64,000 nucleotides of DNA, from contig RBKR01000002.1 of NCBI GenBank assembly GCA_004835665.1, positions 1,736,001 to 1,800,000 on the forward strand, given 5' to 3'. Source of the DNA: Phoma sp. XZ068. Its lineage: Eukaryota; Ascomycota; Dothideomycetes; Pleosporales; Didymellaceae. The notes beneath the pieces were generated by a model, which searched no databases, was not told the origin of the DNA, and worked only from the letters and a program-made list of their open reading frames with translations. The translations under genes and the position numbers were made by a program. Shown here piece by piece: positions 24,160-34,449 of the stretch. How positions within the stretch are numbered: the first letter of the stretch is position 1; each line of letters opens with the position of its first letter.

Positions 24160-24979
24160 AAACTGTACTAGACATTTCGTATTTGATATTGCAATTCTTC
24201 GCTCAGCTTCATCGTAGGGCAAACTTTTATGGCTACAAATTATATTCTTTTGCATTTCATCTTCGCTTCCTCCCCGCGTAGCGATCATGTCTGTACATAA
24301 CATTCCGTTTTTCTCTGTGATTATGTTTGTAGTCTCCCGTTTTTCAGTCGGTAGCCTGTTCCTGCTTCAATGGTCTTGTTGTTCCTAGACAGATACCAAG
24401 GCACGATGCGGTGTCGAGCTATGTCGATAATGCTGGCGTCCTTGCAATAGCTCCCTGATATAGAAATTGAAGCGGACAGTCCGGTCATGGTCCCGCACAT
24501 CATTTGTAGCCAACGGAGCGCCTCTCATCATCCACCTTTCGTCGCCATCTATGGTCGTATGCTCCAACTGCAGCCAGAGGTTCACTGTTTGGTCGCATTT
24601 TACTCTTAATGACCCTCAGAATATGACGAGAGAGTACAAACACAACGGGAAATCTTCCCGACCTGATGCAACAAAACTCTGACCTGGAGACCTGGGCTCT
24701 TCGGCATTGCTCAATGTTGTTGCTTTAATATAAAGGAATCGTTGAAAAGGTGAATGGAAGAGCACAAGCTGCTGAATATTGGGCGACTACAAGTAATTAC
24801 ATAGAAGTAGACAGATCCGGATCCACAGTCATGATGGCGACGTGGTAGTAAAATCATTCTACAACACGTCACTGAATAACTTGTATCCATAACGCATTCT
24901 TATCGTTGAATGATTATCATCTGCAGCATTACCGGGGTGGCGAGCTTTTGCTGCAGCCGTTATGATACAAATAAGCACC
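24160..24979. other. intergenic region, no gene seen
   Basis: This 820-bp gap lies between the second kinase-like gene and the 3' end of the siderophore transporter gene. It looks AT-richer than its neighbours by eye and carries only short random frames. Confidence 0.4.
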
Positions 24980-27026
24980 TCAACTAACGGAGGCACTAGA
25001 TCTTCGTTGCCAGAACCTCCAACTCTTTGCCGTCTCGCGCTGCCGCGAACTGCCGATTACTTTTCCTTCTACAGGCTGCTTCATCTGATCAAGCTTGTAG
25101 TTCTTCAAGCAGAAGGATAGCGGCAAGATCGGCACCGCAGCACAAATCGCGCCAATGAGCATGTAGCGCATTGTCTCATTGTAGGCCCGGTTGATGGCCA
25201 CACGTGCAAGGGAGTCTCGCGGATATAGTGTGTAGTTGGATGCAATGGTAAAGTCTCCGTAGATGGTCGTGTAATTCGCAGCAAGATCTGGCGGCAGATA
25301 CTGCTGAAGCTTCGACGGGACATACGTACTCCATATTGCGCCGGAGACTGCAGCACCCACAGCGCCACCGACTTCAAGGATGGTAAGAAACACTGTCGTC
25401 GCAGCGGCAACCTGTTGATGTGATGCAGAAGCCTGTACTCCAAGCTGTGCTGGAACGTTGAGAAACCCTCCGCCGATCCCAACAGCAATTTGAGTACCAA
25501 TGATGGCCCACGTCGATGCATTTTCAGTGCGATAGGCGATCATAAGTCCGCTGCATAGTGTTAGCTCACACTTCACATACCAAGTATGACTAAACTTACA
25601 AGCCCATGATGTAAATGCATGCTCCAGCCGAGACAAAGTATTTATAGTGTCCGGTGTATTTTATAATCAAAGAGACAACAATAGAAGCAACGGTTGACGC
25701 GAATGTGAAGACACGGGTGATGTACCCCGCGGTTACTTGCGACTTGTTTTGGACGATGAGCAGGTACGAGAAAAAGTACGGGAAGACGCTCATATAGAAC
25801 GCCACTGAAGGGTGTCAGTATTGCTAGGACTTGAACGCTCGTGGACTTACTAAAGTAAAAGAAGGCAATCGCAGTACCGGCCACGACTGTCCTGTTCTTG
25901 AAGAGATTGGGAGGGAAGAAAGCCTTTGGTGCAAGCTTCTTGCTTCTCTCCCAAAAAGGAAAAACGATACATATGACGCCGCCAATGACAAGCATGGCAA
26001 TCATACTGGCATTTCGCCATCCTCCGTTTGCATTTGGCGCAAGTGTAAGCGGTAGCAAGACCAACGAGATTCCAGCTGCGAGCAAGAGGAGGCCAAATAC
26101 ATCCATATCGTACCATAAGTTCTTGAAGATTGCGCCAACGGTTCGGCCCTTGAACGGACTCGGGACGTCCAGACCAAGTTGCTTCGCCCGCCGCTGGTTC
26201 ATGTACAAGCTTGCGGCAAGAGGTATAAAGCAGACGGGTAAGATTATAGCCCAGATACCGTATCCCCAGCGCCAAGTTGTGGTGGTGAGGATGCTATTTG
26301 CAACCTCAGGCCCTGCCCATGTAGTCCAAAGGAATGGTAGATCGAAAATGGTCGAAAACAGTGCGCGGTTGAGTAGATCTGTCGTATCAGCAACGAAGAT
26401 TTGTTGCAAAACCTGGAGGCCATTGAAACCAGCAGCCCAGAAGACTTGGGCGCCTGCGTAGGTCTGAACGTTCCTTGACGCAGCTTGTTGAATATACCCG
26501 AGCGTGTAAAACAAAATCGAAATACTGAAGGATTCAAGTCGACCAAACACATCTGCAATCTTGCCCATGGGAGGCTTGATGACGGCTACAGTCCATCAGT
26601 ACAAGACGTTCACTGTGGGGGTTCGAGGCGCTCACCGCTCACCACTCCCTGTACTACGGCAACTGTGGACACTAACGAGTGCGAGCTGAATGCACTTGTC
26701 GCATAGCTGGTGAGGTTGGATGTGACTTGAATTTCTAAAGAAGTAATGTTCGCAATGAGCATGAGTCTGGTAATACATTAGAACTCGTTCGAAGCTTCGT
26801 GGGCAGGAAGCGAGTGTACGTACGTGACATAAGCGACAATTAAACTGGTCAAAGTCCAAGCTTTGCTCACAGCTTCAATACGTTTTACACCGGCTTGAGC
26901 ATCCTCACTACTCCTTCGACTATCTGATTCGTCGCCATCTCTGTAGTCAGATGGTGCATTGACATTGTAAGCCTTCTCGTCTCCATCATGTGAATGGCCA
27001 TCGTTCGGTCGCATTGACGTCCTCAT
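24980..27026 (-). CDS. siderophore-iron transporter, MFS (MirB/ARN/SIT type)
   Basis: Five exons (27026-26824, 26766-26636, 26585-25851, 25804-25600, 25550-24980) give 614 residues. It should be a plasma-membrane or vesicle 14-span proton symporter that imports ferric siderophores. An acidic, serine-rich cytosolic N terminus of about 60 residues precedes the first span. Family-specific stretches are clear: VIKPPMGKIADVFGR after the third span, YRTENASTWAIIGTQ, GIGGGFLNVPAQLGVQASAS and SGAIWSTYVPSKLQ. All junctions keep phase; for example, FFYF joins MAFYMSVFPYFF. Its upstream region carries two perfect ATCWGATAA sites, so repression by an SreA-type GATA factor in iron-replete cells is likely. 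No siderophore NRPS or acyltransferase lies nearby. The frame extends upstream only from GTG, so the ATG at 27026 is used. Confidence 0.92.
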
Positions 27027-27109
27027 CCTAAGTGAATTGTCTCGTAACACTCTCGCATGTACTTAGAGAAAAAGAGTGAAAGTTTCGGAAGTGCCGGCGA
27101 CGATCGTGT

Positions 27110-27118
27110 TTATCTGAT
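27110..27118 (-). promoter_or_regulatory. iron-GATA site ATCAGATAA (SreA/Sre1-type)
   Basis: The minus strand reads ATCAGATAA, a perfect match to the ATCWGATAA consensus of fungal iron-sensing GATA repressors. It lies about 85 bp upstream of the siderophore transporter start codon, in the orientation of that gene. The function is inferred from the consensus and the target gene. Confidence 0.75.
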
Positions 27119-27339
27119 CGGCCTTGCTTTCACTCAGCCGTTCGCAGCTGGCAGAGACTAAGCCTAGATCGGTAAGGCGCTCTTAGCCAAGCGCGACTAT
27201 GGCATTGCGGGAGTCCACCGTTACCAGTGACTTGACATCCGGATGCTGTGTGACGATGTGCGACTGGGCTTGAGGCGTCGGCAAACCGCACTACCGGGCC
27301 ACCCGCGGTGGTTGCCTCATGGGCTTGGTGCGAAAAATG

Positions 27340-27348
27340 ATCTGATAA
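27340..27348 (+). promoter_or_regulatory. iron-GATA site ATCTGATAA (SreA/Sre1-type)
   Basis: The plus strand reads ATCTGATAA, a second perfect ATCWGATAA match, about 315 bp upstream of the siderophore transporter start and in opposite orientation to the proximal site. Paired sites are common in genes repressed by SreA-type factors. Confidence 0.7.
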
Positions 27349-28144
27349 CCCAATTGGGGTGGCATTGGCGAAGGCTTGGGCGATGTCATAATGCCTCACG
27401 ATGACACCTAAATGTGAACCACCATCCTTGCGAACTGCGCAAGGAGGGAATGGCCTGTTTAAGCTCACATGCCTTCGGGTCACTCCTTCTGCCGATAAGA
27501 TATGGTGTTGCACGAAGTAAGCGTGGTAGGCAGTCGAAACCTGAAAACAGTTGGTCCGAGGCGCACATTCCTCGGAGCACTAACCGTCTATTAGGCGAAT
27601 ACTATCACTCGAACTATGAGAGCCAGGACCGTGACAGAACACCAAAAGCGCCACTTCGCATACGAGAGACTGATCAAGCTTGATAGAGAAGTGACAATGT
27701 AGGGCAAGTCAAACTCATTGACGTCATGTGATCCGAGTGCACGACGTATAATCAGCAGCCATATTTCATAGCTTTCGAAGCCTTTGACGAGAGAGGACTG
27801 CGAGTACCTTCATGGGAACACACGATATCACAACAAATGAAACGTGACTATCTGCTCGCCATCGTGTTCAAACGAGCGCAGTCACTGCAAGCAGTTGTCA
27901 GAAGGACAGGAGCATGTGGAGATCCACGCAAGTACGACGAAAGTGCGAAGTCCAGATTGATGAAGCAGATCGGAGGATCTTGACATCCGTAGTCAGTGTT
28001 AAGTGATTCTCATTAGCTGCATTATTGGCGGATTGGCGAGCCTTGTCTGCAGCTACCATCATTTCTGTATATGCAAGTAACGCCATAAACACCCAGTCCA
28101 TGCTTTTTTCCGAAACTTCAGTCGTGGTCTAGAGCGATGGTGCT
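27349..28144. other. intergenic region, no gene seen
   Basis: Beyond the transporter promoter, this stretch of about 800 bp runs to the 3' end of the NOP16 gene. Only short overlapping open frames are present. Confidence 0.4.
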
Positions 28145-28911
28145 TCAAGCGCTCTGTGCCGCCTTCCACTTCTTTACCCTCTTCTTGATATCGGCCTCGG
28201 TCTGCTGCATAGGGTTGAGTTTTTTGTCCCTTGTCATCTTTCCGTAGTCCTCTCCATACTTGTTCACCAGTCTCTCTAACCACTCTCCCTCCCGTTCGCT
28301 CTGTTTCCTGGGTGCCTTCCTGACTCCATTCCTGGCTGCCTCTTCCAATTCACTGATTACCGGGTTCTGTGCCTCGTTCTGTCTGCGCTCGGGTACCATG
28401 GCAAACCCGCTCCATTCCTCTGCTTCACCGTCGCTGTCTTCGAGTTCATTCAGGGGGTCGTTCAAGGGGTTGAATTTCTCCTCCTTCTGCCCTGTTACGC
28501 GCAGGATGGCGCCGGTTACTGGGTCGCGCTCGACTTCAATTTCTTCGATCTCGGTCGCCTGGACGGGTTGCTTCGAGACGATGTTCAGACGGTTCGCGGT
28601 GCTGTCGGCGGCGGCGTCGGCGCGCGAGGATTTGGGGTCGTTGAGGCCAAGGAGGGCGATTGTCTTTTCTGTGCCACCCGTTGCGTGATTGAGGCGCGAT
28701 GTAAGACCGAGACGGCGGTAGTTTTGCGACAGTGTTTCCTTCTGGTTCCTATAGTCGAGTTAGGAAGTACATCAGGCAAAAGTAGTCCTTTGGGCGCATA
28801 CCAATGCTTTGCAATGATCGGGTTGCTCAAAACCTTCTTCTTGGAAGGACCATTTTGGCGCTTCTTGGGGAGCGAGGACTTGTTCTTCTTCTTCTGGAGT
28901 TCGCGACCCAT
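28145..28911 (-). CDS. NOP16: ribosome biogenesis protein Nop16
   Basis: Two exons (28911-28802, 28748-28145) give 237 residues. The N terminus is highly basic (MGRELQKKKNKSSLPKKR), typical of nucleolar proteins. The junction restores IIAKHWNQKETLSQNYRRLGL, the signature of Nop16 near its N terminus. The middle is acidic with ELEDSDGEAEEWSGF. The C terminus reads EGEWLERLVNKYGEDYGKM followed by RDKKLNPMQQTEADIKKRVKKW, also characteristic of the family. Nop16 acts in the nucleolus in 60S subunit assembly. The 53-nt intron is phase 2, and the total length matches the family. Confidence 0.92.
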
Positions 28912-29160
28912 ATTGTATGATCAGTAAGCCTTGTAGAGAAGGTGGTATGTTGTAAGGTATGTACGTCGACTGGTCCCACTCGATCGCAACTTCCCTTGCC
29001 CAAAAATTTAGTTCAGCCGCGCTAGTGGCTTATCTTAGCGCGGTTTGCTTATCGCAGCTCCACTCTCGGTTGGCGCATGTGTTCACAGCTTAACCCCTGG
29101 ACCGTGACGGCTCTCCAACCAACAACTGTCTGGGGTCAAGCTAGTGAGTACGCGTCCATC

Positions 29161-30580
29161 ATGGTGTCGCGACGAAACCAAACCCTCCTGTCGTTATCGA
29201 TATTCCTCGGCGTGCTTGCATGGAATGTTGCTGCAGCTGCGGTCAAGGGCGAAACCGGGGGCGTGCCGGTGGGGCAATTGAGTGTACATGAAATTGAAGA
29301 GCAATTGCAGGTATGTATAATATCTTCGTTCGCTCTGAAGGTTCAGCCTTCTCTTCCAGTTCCGAGAAATCTACTCTCAGAACAAGCATTCGCAACGAGC
29401 ACCTTGATGTCGCGTGCTCAACGGCAGACTAACTCTCCCAGCACTGCCCACTCGTCCAGGCTCTCAACGAGCACAAGGTTGCTACCAATCCTACCACGTC
29501 ATCGTTGAGCTCTCAGATCTTCGCTGTGCTCTTCCCTGGCAGCCCAGCTGTCAACGCTCTCCTCGCGACGCTCTACATTTCCGGGCCGCCAAACTTCCTC
29601 CTCGCACTATGCCCTCCCAACATCGACCCCTCCTCGCTCTCGGTAATGGTGGCCTTCGCAGTTGGTGGATTGTTAGGCGATACACTGTTCCATCTTCTCC
29701 CTGAGATCTTCTTGGGTGAAGACGAGCCTGACAACGTCAAATTCGTCATGGTCGAGCCGAACAAGAACCTGCTATTAGGCGTGGCCATCATGGTGGGCTT
29801 TGTTACCTTTGTTGCTATGGACAAGGCCCTGAGGATCGCGACTGGAGGTCAAGGTGGGCACGATCACTCCCACGGACACTCGCATGAGAAGGTCGATGCT
29901 ACCGCCAAATCTACTGGCATCACGACGAACGCGTCGAACAAGGACGGTGTGCGCTCTCGTAAGCCCGCTGCAAATGATACAGTCGTCGCAACTGAAAAGG
30001 AGAAGGAGATCAGTGCCAGCGTTAAGCTCGGCGGTTACCTCAACCTTATCGCTGACTTTACCCACAACATCACTGATGGCCTTGCTCTCAGCTCGTCCTT
30101 CTACGCATCTCCTACCATTGGCGCGACCACCACTGTCGCTGTGTTCTTCCATGAGATCCCCCATGAAGTCGGAGATTTTGCCCTGCTTATTCAATCAGGT
30201 TTCAGCAAGCGGGCCGCTATGGGCGCACAATTCGTAACAGCTGCGGGCGCGTTCCTCGGAACTTGCATTGGCATCGCAGTACAGGAATTTGGTGGCAGTT
30301 CAGCCTCTGACTCGGCTCATGGCGCCGGTCTTTGGGGAACCAGTCTGCAGTGGGGCGATATGCTACTGCCATTCACAGCAGGCACGTTCTTGTATGTTGG
30401 CACGGTAGCCGTCATTCCTGAGTTGCTCGAGACCGGTCCGAACAAGAGCGAGGAGCTCAAGAAGACACTCACACAATTCGCGGCTATGTTCACAGGTGCG
30501 GGTATCATGCTTGCGTAGGTGACTCCATTGTGCACGCGTAGCTCCTCTGCTAACACGTATGTAGGATTTCATGGTCTTGA
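29161..30580 (+). CDS. ZIP-family zinc transporter (KE4/Zip7-like)
   Basis: Three exons (29161-29310, 29442-30514, 30565-30580) give 412 residues. A signal peptide is followed by a lumenal segment and about seven membrane spans. Signature motifs are LPEIFLGEDEP, a cytosolic His-rich loop (GGHDHSHGHSHEK), HNITDGLAL in one metal-binding helix and HEIPHEVGDF in the next. These place it with the LIV-1 ZIPs such as human ZIP7/KE4 and yeast Yke4, which move zinc from the secretory pathway into the cytosol. The last four residues (ISWS) come from a 16-nt terminal exon whose 50-nt intron has GTAGGT and TAG ends. The first intron, at 131 nt, is longer than its neighbours; I looked for a micro-exon in it and found none that keeps the frame. 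Confidence 0.9.
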
Positions 30581-31780
30581 ACTGTGACTGTGATACGCTG
30601 GCATATTCTGCCAGCACGAACTTTATCGGCGCTATATGTATTTAGTGGCGCCGGCATCACCGCGTCGCCGCTTTTAACGATCAAAAGCATCTACAGTGTA
30701 AGAGCGGAGTAGATTAGATTTAGATTGCATTCCCAACGTGGGAACTTGCACCTACAACCCGGACGTCTCATCAAATACAACTCTGAAGTCGCATCGTCAC
30801 GATGCGTAACAACCATCACATTTCTTCTGGGCGACGCGAAGTTTTTGTAGATCTCGAGGTACCCTTGTTCTACAAGAGAATCCCGGCTGATGCAATTACG
30901 GTCTTCGGACAGTTTCATATTCCCCGCGTCGTTCCTCTGTCGGATTCTAGCTCAAATTACTTCTGTCGGCGATATTACATTGCGCGACCGAGGTACGAGG
31001 CCAAGCTGAACCGTTGCTGCACTGAATCGCAGCACACCCCTGTGAATAGCAACAAATCTCCATGCACCAACCTCTCAGAGTGCCTTGCTATGAGCTTTAC
31101 TCCTTCAAATCCCTTTGATGACGGCTTGTGCGCGCCAGAGCCAAGCCGGCACTATTTTCAGATCTTGGTGGCGCTCGAGCCTCGCGCCATGCATCTGACA
31201 ACGGACATTCGTCAACAGACAGACAACGGGCACGACGCCAATAGCTCAACATCAGCCTCACAACGGTGGCCGCTTGTCGTGCTGCGACAATGGTGGAATA
31301 ACTAGATTCGCCAGTCAATGATATTTGTCGGATGCATGAGAACAGGGCGATCAAGCATGACTACGATGACTTGCCAGAGAAATCTTCCGACTTGGGAGCT
31401 TTGGTCGCAGAGCTGATTCTGCCTCACGGTACAAGCCACACCTTGGGTTCGTGCTAGCGCTGCCGCCTTGCCATACCCATGATATGCTTACATAGACCGG
31501 ACCCGCCGGCTCATACCCACCATGAACCCCAAAGTGGTTCTCACGATACTTGACCATCGTGATTCCTCCTGACCTTGTCCTACAAGTTGTCGCATATCCT
31601 TCCAGACAACCCTCCACAGTATCATTCGACACCTCAAGTCTTGGCCTGCAGCTCAGCCGCACAACATAACCTGCTTACCTCTTGCTTTCACCGAAGAACT
31701 GCTTTTCCACACATCGACAATCGAACCGTTTGCTATACCAACAGCTCCTTCTTGAAACCAGGTTACAAGAGCAGGAAGAT
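30581..31780. other. intergenic region, no supported gene
   Basis: This 1.2-kb gap contains an open frame at 30802-31305, but its composition is random-looking and no domain is recognisable. No tRNA or repeat was seen. Confidence 0.4.
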
Positions 31781-32179
31781 ATGTCCATGACTAAAATATA
31801 CACCCTTGGCCGCTCCTACTCGACTCGGTCACGCTCTCGGTCCAGCCTCGCTATCCTCCTCTTCATCCTTTGTGTACCGATCTTCCTCTACCAACTAGTA
31901 CCTGCTTTCACACAGACGACGGACACGCTCGTCGAGAAGATCGTCGCTTATGTTCGAGAGAGCCAGAGTTCCTGCGCAGTCGATATCGGAGACGCACAGT
32001 GCTGTGTGCTCTTCCTGGAAGCGACGCCGTGTGTCGACGAATGCAGACATCAGTTTATTGACCGAGAGACCTTCACAGTGACACTCGAGTACGACGAATG
32101 CGCCGACACATGTCTGCGCAGCTGGCAGGGCTGCAATGGGGTCCAAAGCGAACACCGTATCAGCCAAAACCCACACTGA
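31781..32179 (+). CDS. small cysteine-rich membrane-anchored protein, hypothetical
   Basis: A single exon gives 132 residues from the ATG at 31781. I do not recognise the family. A short basic, serine- and arginine-rich N terminus precedes one hydrophobic span (SLAILLFILCVPIFLYQLV, about residues 22-40). The remaining 90 residues hold eight cysteines, including CC and two CxxxC-like pairs (CVDEC, CADTC). Such a pattern suggests an extracellular or lumenal disulfide-bonded domain behind a signal anchor. The open frame continues upstream to 31682 without a better start. The gene is isolated in a gene-poor region, and expression data would decide whether it is real. Confidence 0.4.
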   Translation: MSMTKIYTLGRSYSTRSRSRSSLAILLFILCVPIFLYQLVPAFTQTTDTLVEKIVAYVRESQSSCAVDIGDAQCCVLFLEATPCVDECRHQFIDRETFTVTLEYDECADTCLRSWQGCNGVQSEHRISQNPH

Positions 32180-33798
32180 AACGACCAAAGCCTCGATCAT
32201 AACCCTAACCGTCATTTGGAGACATAACACCATACATCAACATCACTGTGGCTGGCGTTGCGGCGTAATACACCTGCCAAGCCCTAAGACGGCAATCGGC
32301 CGGTTAGCACGGCAAGATTCCAACCTGTGCATGCATCGTCAGCATGGCAATTTTCAATGAACGACATTGCGATGCATCGGATGCGGTCGGCGGCTTGTCA
32401 TATGGGCAACAAACACCGACCAAGCGAGCCGAGGACTGTGGGGCTGGGCGCCTACAAAAGTGTGGAGAAGAAACGGACACAAAGGTATTGAACGTCGGTG
32501 CGCACAGCAAATCGAAAGGGGGAAGGATAGTTTGGACGGGAGACTTCGGGCAAAACACCGGAATTTTCCTTGAGATGGAGATGAGAACTGAGAACAATAG
32601 GGGGACATGTCCGAGCTTTTGGGTGAGGAGGTCTTCGCTCAGACGCTACGAAGATCATGAACGAGCTAGTCCTGACAATTCACGATGCTAATACAGCATC
32701 ACGGCTGCTTCCGCTTCGTCGTATGATCTCTTTCCATTTTCAAGGAGTCGCAGTCAGGACCTGACGTTACGCAGACAGGACGTTCATTTGAGCGCTTGCC
32801 GAACGTCATCCAGTTCTGTTCCATCACAACATGCGACAAAGCAGAGTTGAGATGCAGATTGTGATGTAGCTCGCCCTGATGACACTATGTTTTGGTACGG
32901 TATTGGCTTCTAAGGACAGGTGGTAAATATCGGTGCCTAACCGGGCATCCATCTTCCCTTATTTGGCTATGCGAGCACCGTCAAAATGCATCCGCATAAG
33001 TGCTGAACTTTGGATGTACCTCCCTAGATGCGTGCTCTACAGAAGCTTGACCCTGTCGCGCATCTGGTAGTGATATAGCGGAGTTGCATGCTTGTTCATT
33101 TCCTGCAGACGCCGCTGGTGAATGAACTGCTAATGCGTCGAGTTGCTTTCCTGTTCTGGCCTGTGCAAGGCCTACTTGAGATAGTGAGCTCTTATTCGCT
33201 ACTTCGCTTCGCACTTCGAATGCACGTCACGAAGCGGGTACGCAACTTTCGCACCATACATTCGCCATCCCGGTACCCTTTCGTCGCGATACTGGTCGGC
33301 AGGACATCGCCTGAATACTGGGGGCCGAGACTGTCGTGGTCGCGGTCTTCCAGACAATCGTCTCGACTTCCATTCGCCTTGTGTGCTTACGTAGGTACGT
33401 GTTTCAGATGGCGCGGTAACCTAACGGCCTTGCCAAGCTAATCGAGTTGTCACTGAGACCTCGGTGATACTTGGCTGGTGCTTGAAAAGAGCCGCATGAA
33501 CACTGCGCGGCGGTCCTCAAGAGTGTCTCAAGCCAGTGGGCCGGCCCGCAGCGACCCAAAGTCCAGCGCTCGACCGTGATCTCGCCGTGCCACACCTGGA
33601 CTTCCATGTTAGCACAAAGTGGAGAGAGGGATTGATCACATAGAGTGTTATTGGATATCTACTATTCTGTAAACTGCAAAGGCCTAGTTTTGTTGCCTGA
33701 AAACTCCAGATCCCAATATCGCTGAAGACCGCACTGGAGACAAAAGAAAGGAAAACACGCGGATGACGAGAAAACGTTCCATCTCTTTCGGGTATCGT
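32180..33798. other. intergenic region, no supported gene
   Basis: This 1.6-kb gap carries many short mutually overlapping open frames on both strands, none with domain-like sequence. No RNA gene or repeat is evident. Confidence 0.4.
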
Positions 33799-34449
33799 TT
33801 AAACTTCGGTGATGGCAACGAGTGTCATCTTCGGCGCATCGCCCTCCTCTTCTGCAACCTCGACTTCATCGCGCTTCTGCTTCCTCTCGCCACCTGCGGG
33901 GGCGCCGTTGGCGGCGGAGTTTGCGGGAACGTTGACACCGGCGCTGACAACGAGACCGACACCTGCATTCTCTGAGCCCATCTCAATCTTGGGCGAGTTC
34001 TTCATGGCCTCCTTGGCGTAGCCAAGAGCTGCGTTGAAGCCGTTGAGGTCGCGCTTGATCCACTGCATGGCATCCTCGACGGCTGCGAGCTGGCCTTCGG
34101 CGGGTGCGGGCTCGCGCTTTCCGAGGAGCTGGGCGACGGCGCGGCGGAGGTTCAATGATCGTTTGGCAGCTGGTTTCGGTTCAGCGGGCTTTTCTCCCTC
34201 TTTTGCGGGCTCGGCCGCTGGTGCAGCTGCCGGCCGTGCTTCTTGCTGACCTTGTTGACCGCCGCCTTGAGTAGCTGCGCCTGAAGCGAGCGTGGCCATC
34301 AGCTCCGAGGCTGATTCCTTTGATCCTAGCGAGATCTCTCCATCACCGACTACCAGGGCAGGGGAGTAGGCGCCAAGGTTGATGTTAAGCGGGACGGCAG
34401 AGACAGAGACGGCTGCGAGAACAGCGAGGAGGACTTGTTGAGGAAGCAT
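33799..34449 (-). CDS. secreted protein with multiple dibasic (kexin-type) sites
   Basis: A single exon gives 216 residues. The first 18 residues (MLPQQVLLAVLAAVSVSA) form a clear signal peptide. The rest is Ala-, Glu- and Pro-rich, and no known domain is visible. Dibasic sites occur in AAKRSLNLRRA, LLGKREPAP, WIKRDLNG and KQKRDEVE, which would be cut by Kex2 in the Golgi to release several peptides of unequal length. The segments between sites are not repeats of one another, so this is not a typical mating-pheromone or epichloecyclin-type precursor. An acidic C terminus follows the last KR. Secretion to the wall or medium is inferred; the function is unknown. Confidence 0.65.
   Translation of the reverse strand: MLPQQVLLAVLAAVSVSAVPLNINLGAYSPALVVGDGEISLGSKESASELMATLASGAATQGGGQQGQQEARPAAAPAAEPAKEGEKPAEPKPAAKRSLNLRRAVAQLLGKREPAPAEGQLAAVEDAMQWIKRDLNGFNAALGYAKEAMKNSPKIEMGSENAGVGLVVSAGVNVPANSAANGAPAGGERKQKRDEVEVAEEEGDAPKMTLVAITEV

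Noticed and set aside
29311..29441. Micro-exon inside the first intron of the ZIP gene
   Set aside because: A 49-nt intron followed by a 49-nt exon is possible by splice signals, but the exon would introduce a stop (TGA) before its donor.
24980..30580. Siderophore biosynthesis gene cluster
   Set aside because: Only the transporter is present. No NRPS, ornithine monooxygenase or acyltransferase is found in the window, and the neighbours are housekeeping genes.
30802..31305. 167-codon open frame on the plus strand
   Set aside because: Composition looks random, no domain, signal peptide or splice-linked exons, and it overlaps other open frames.
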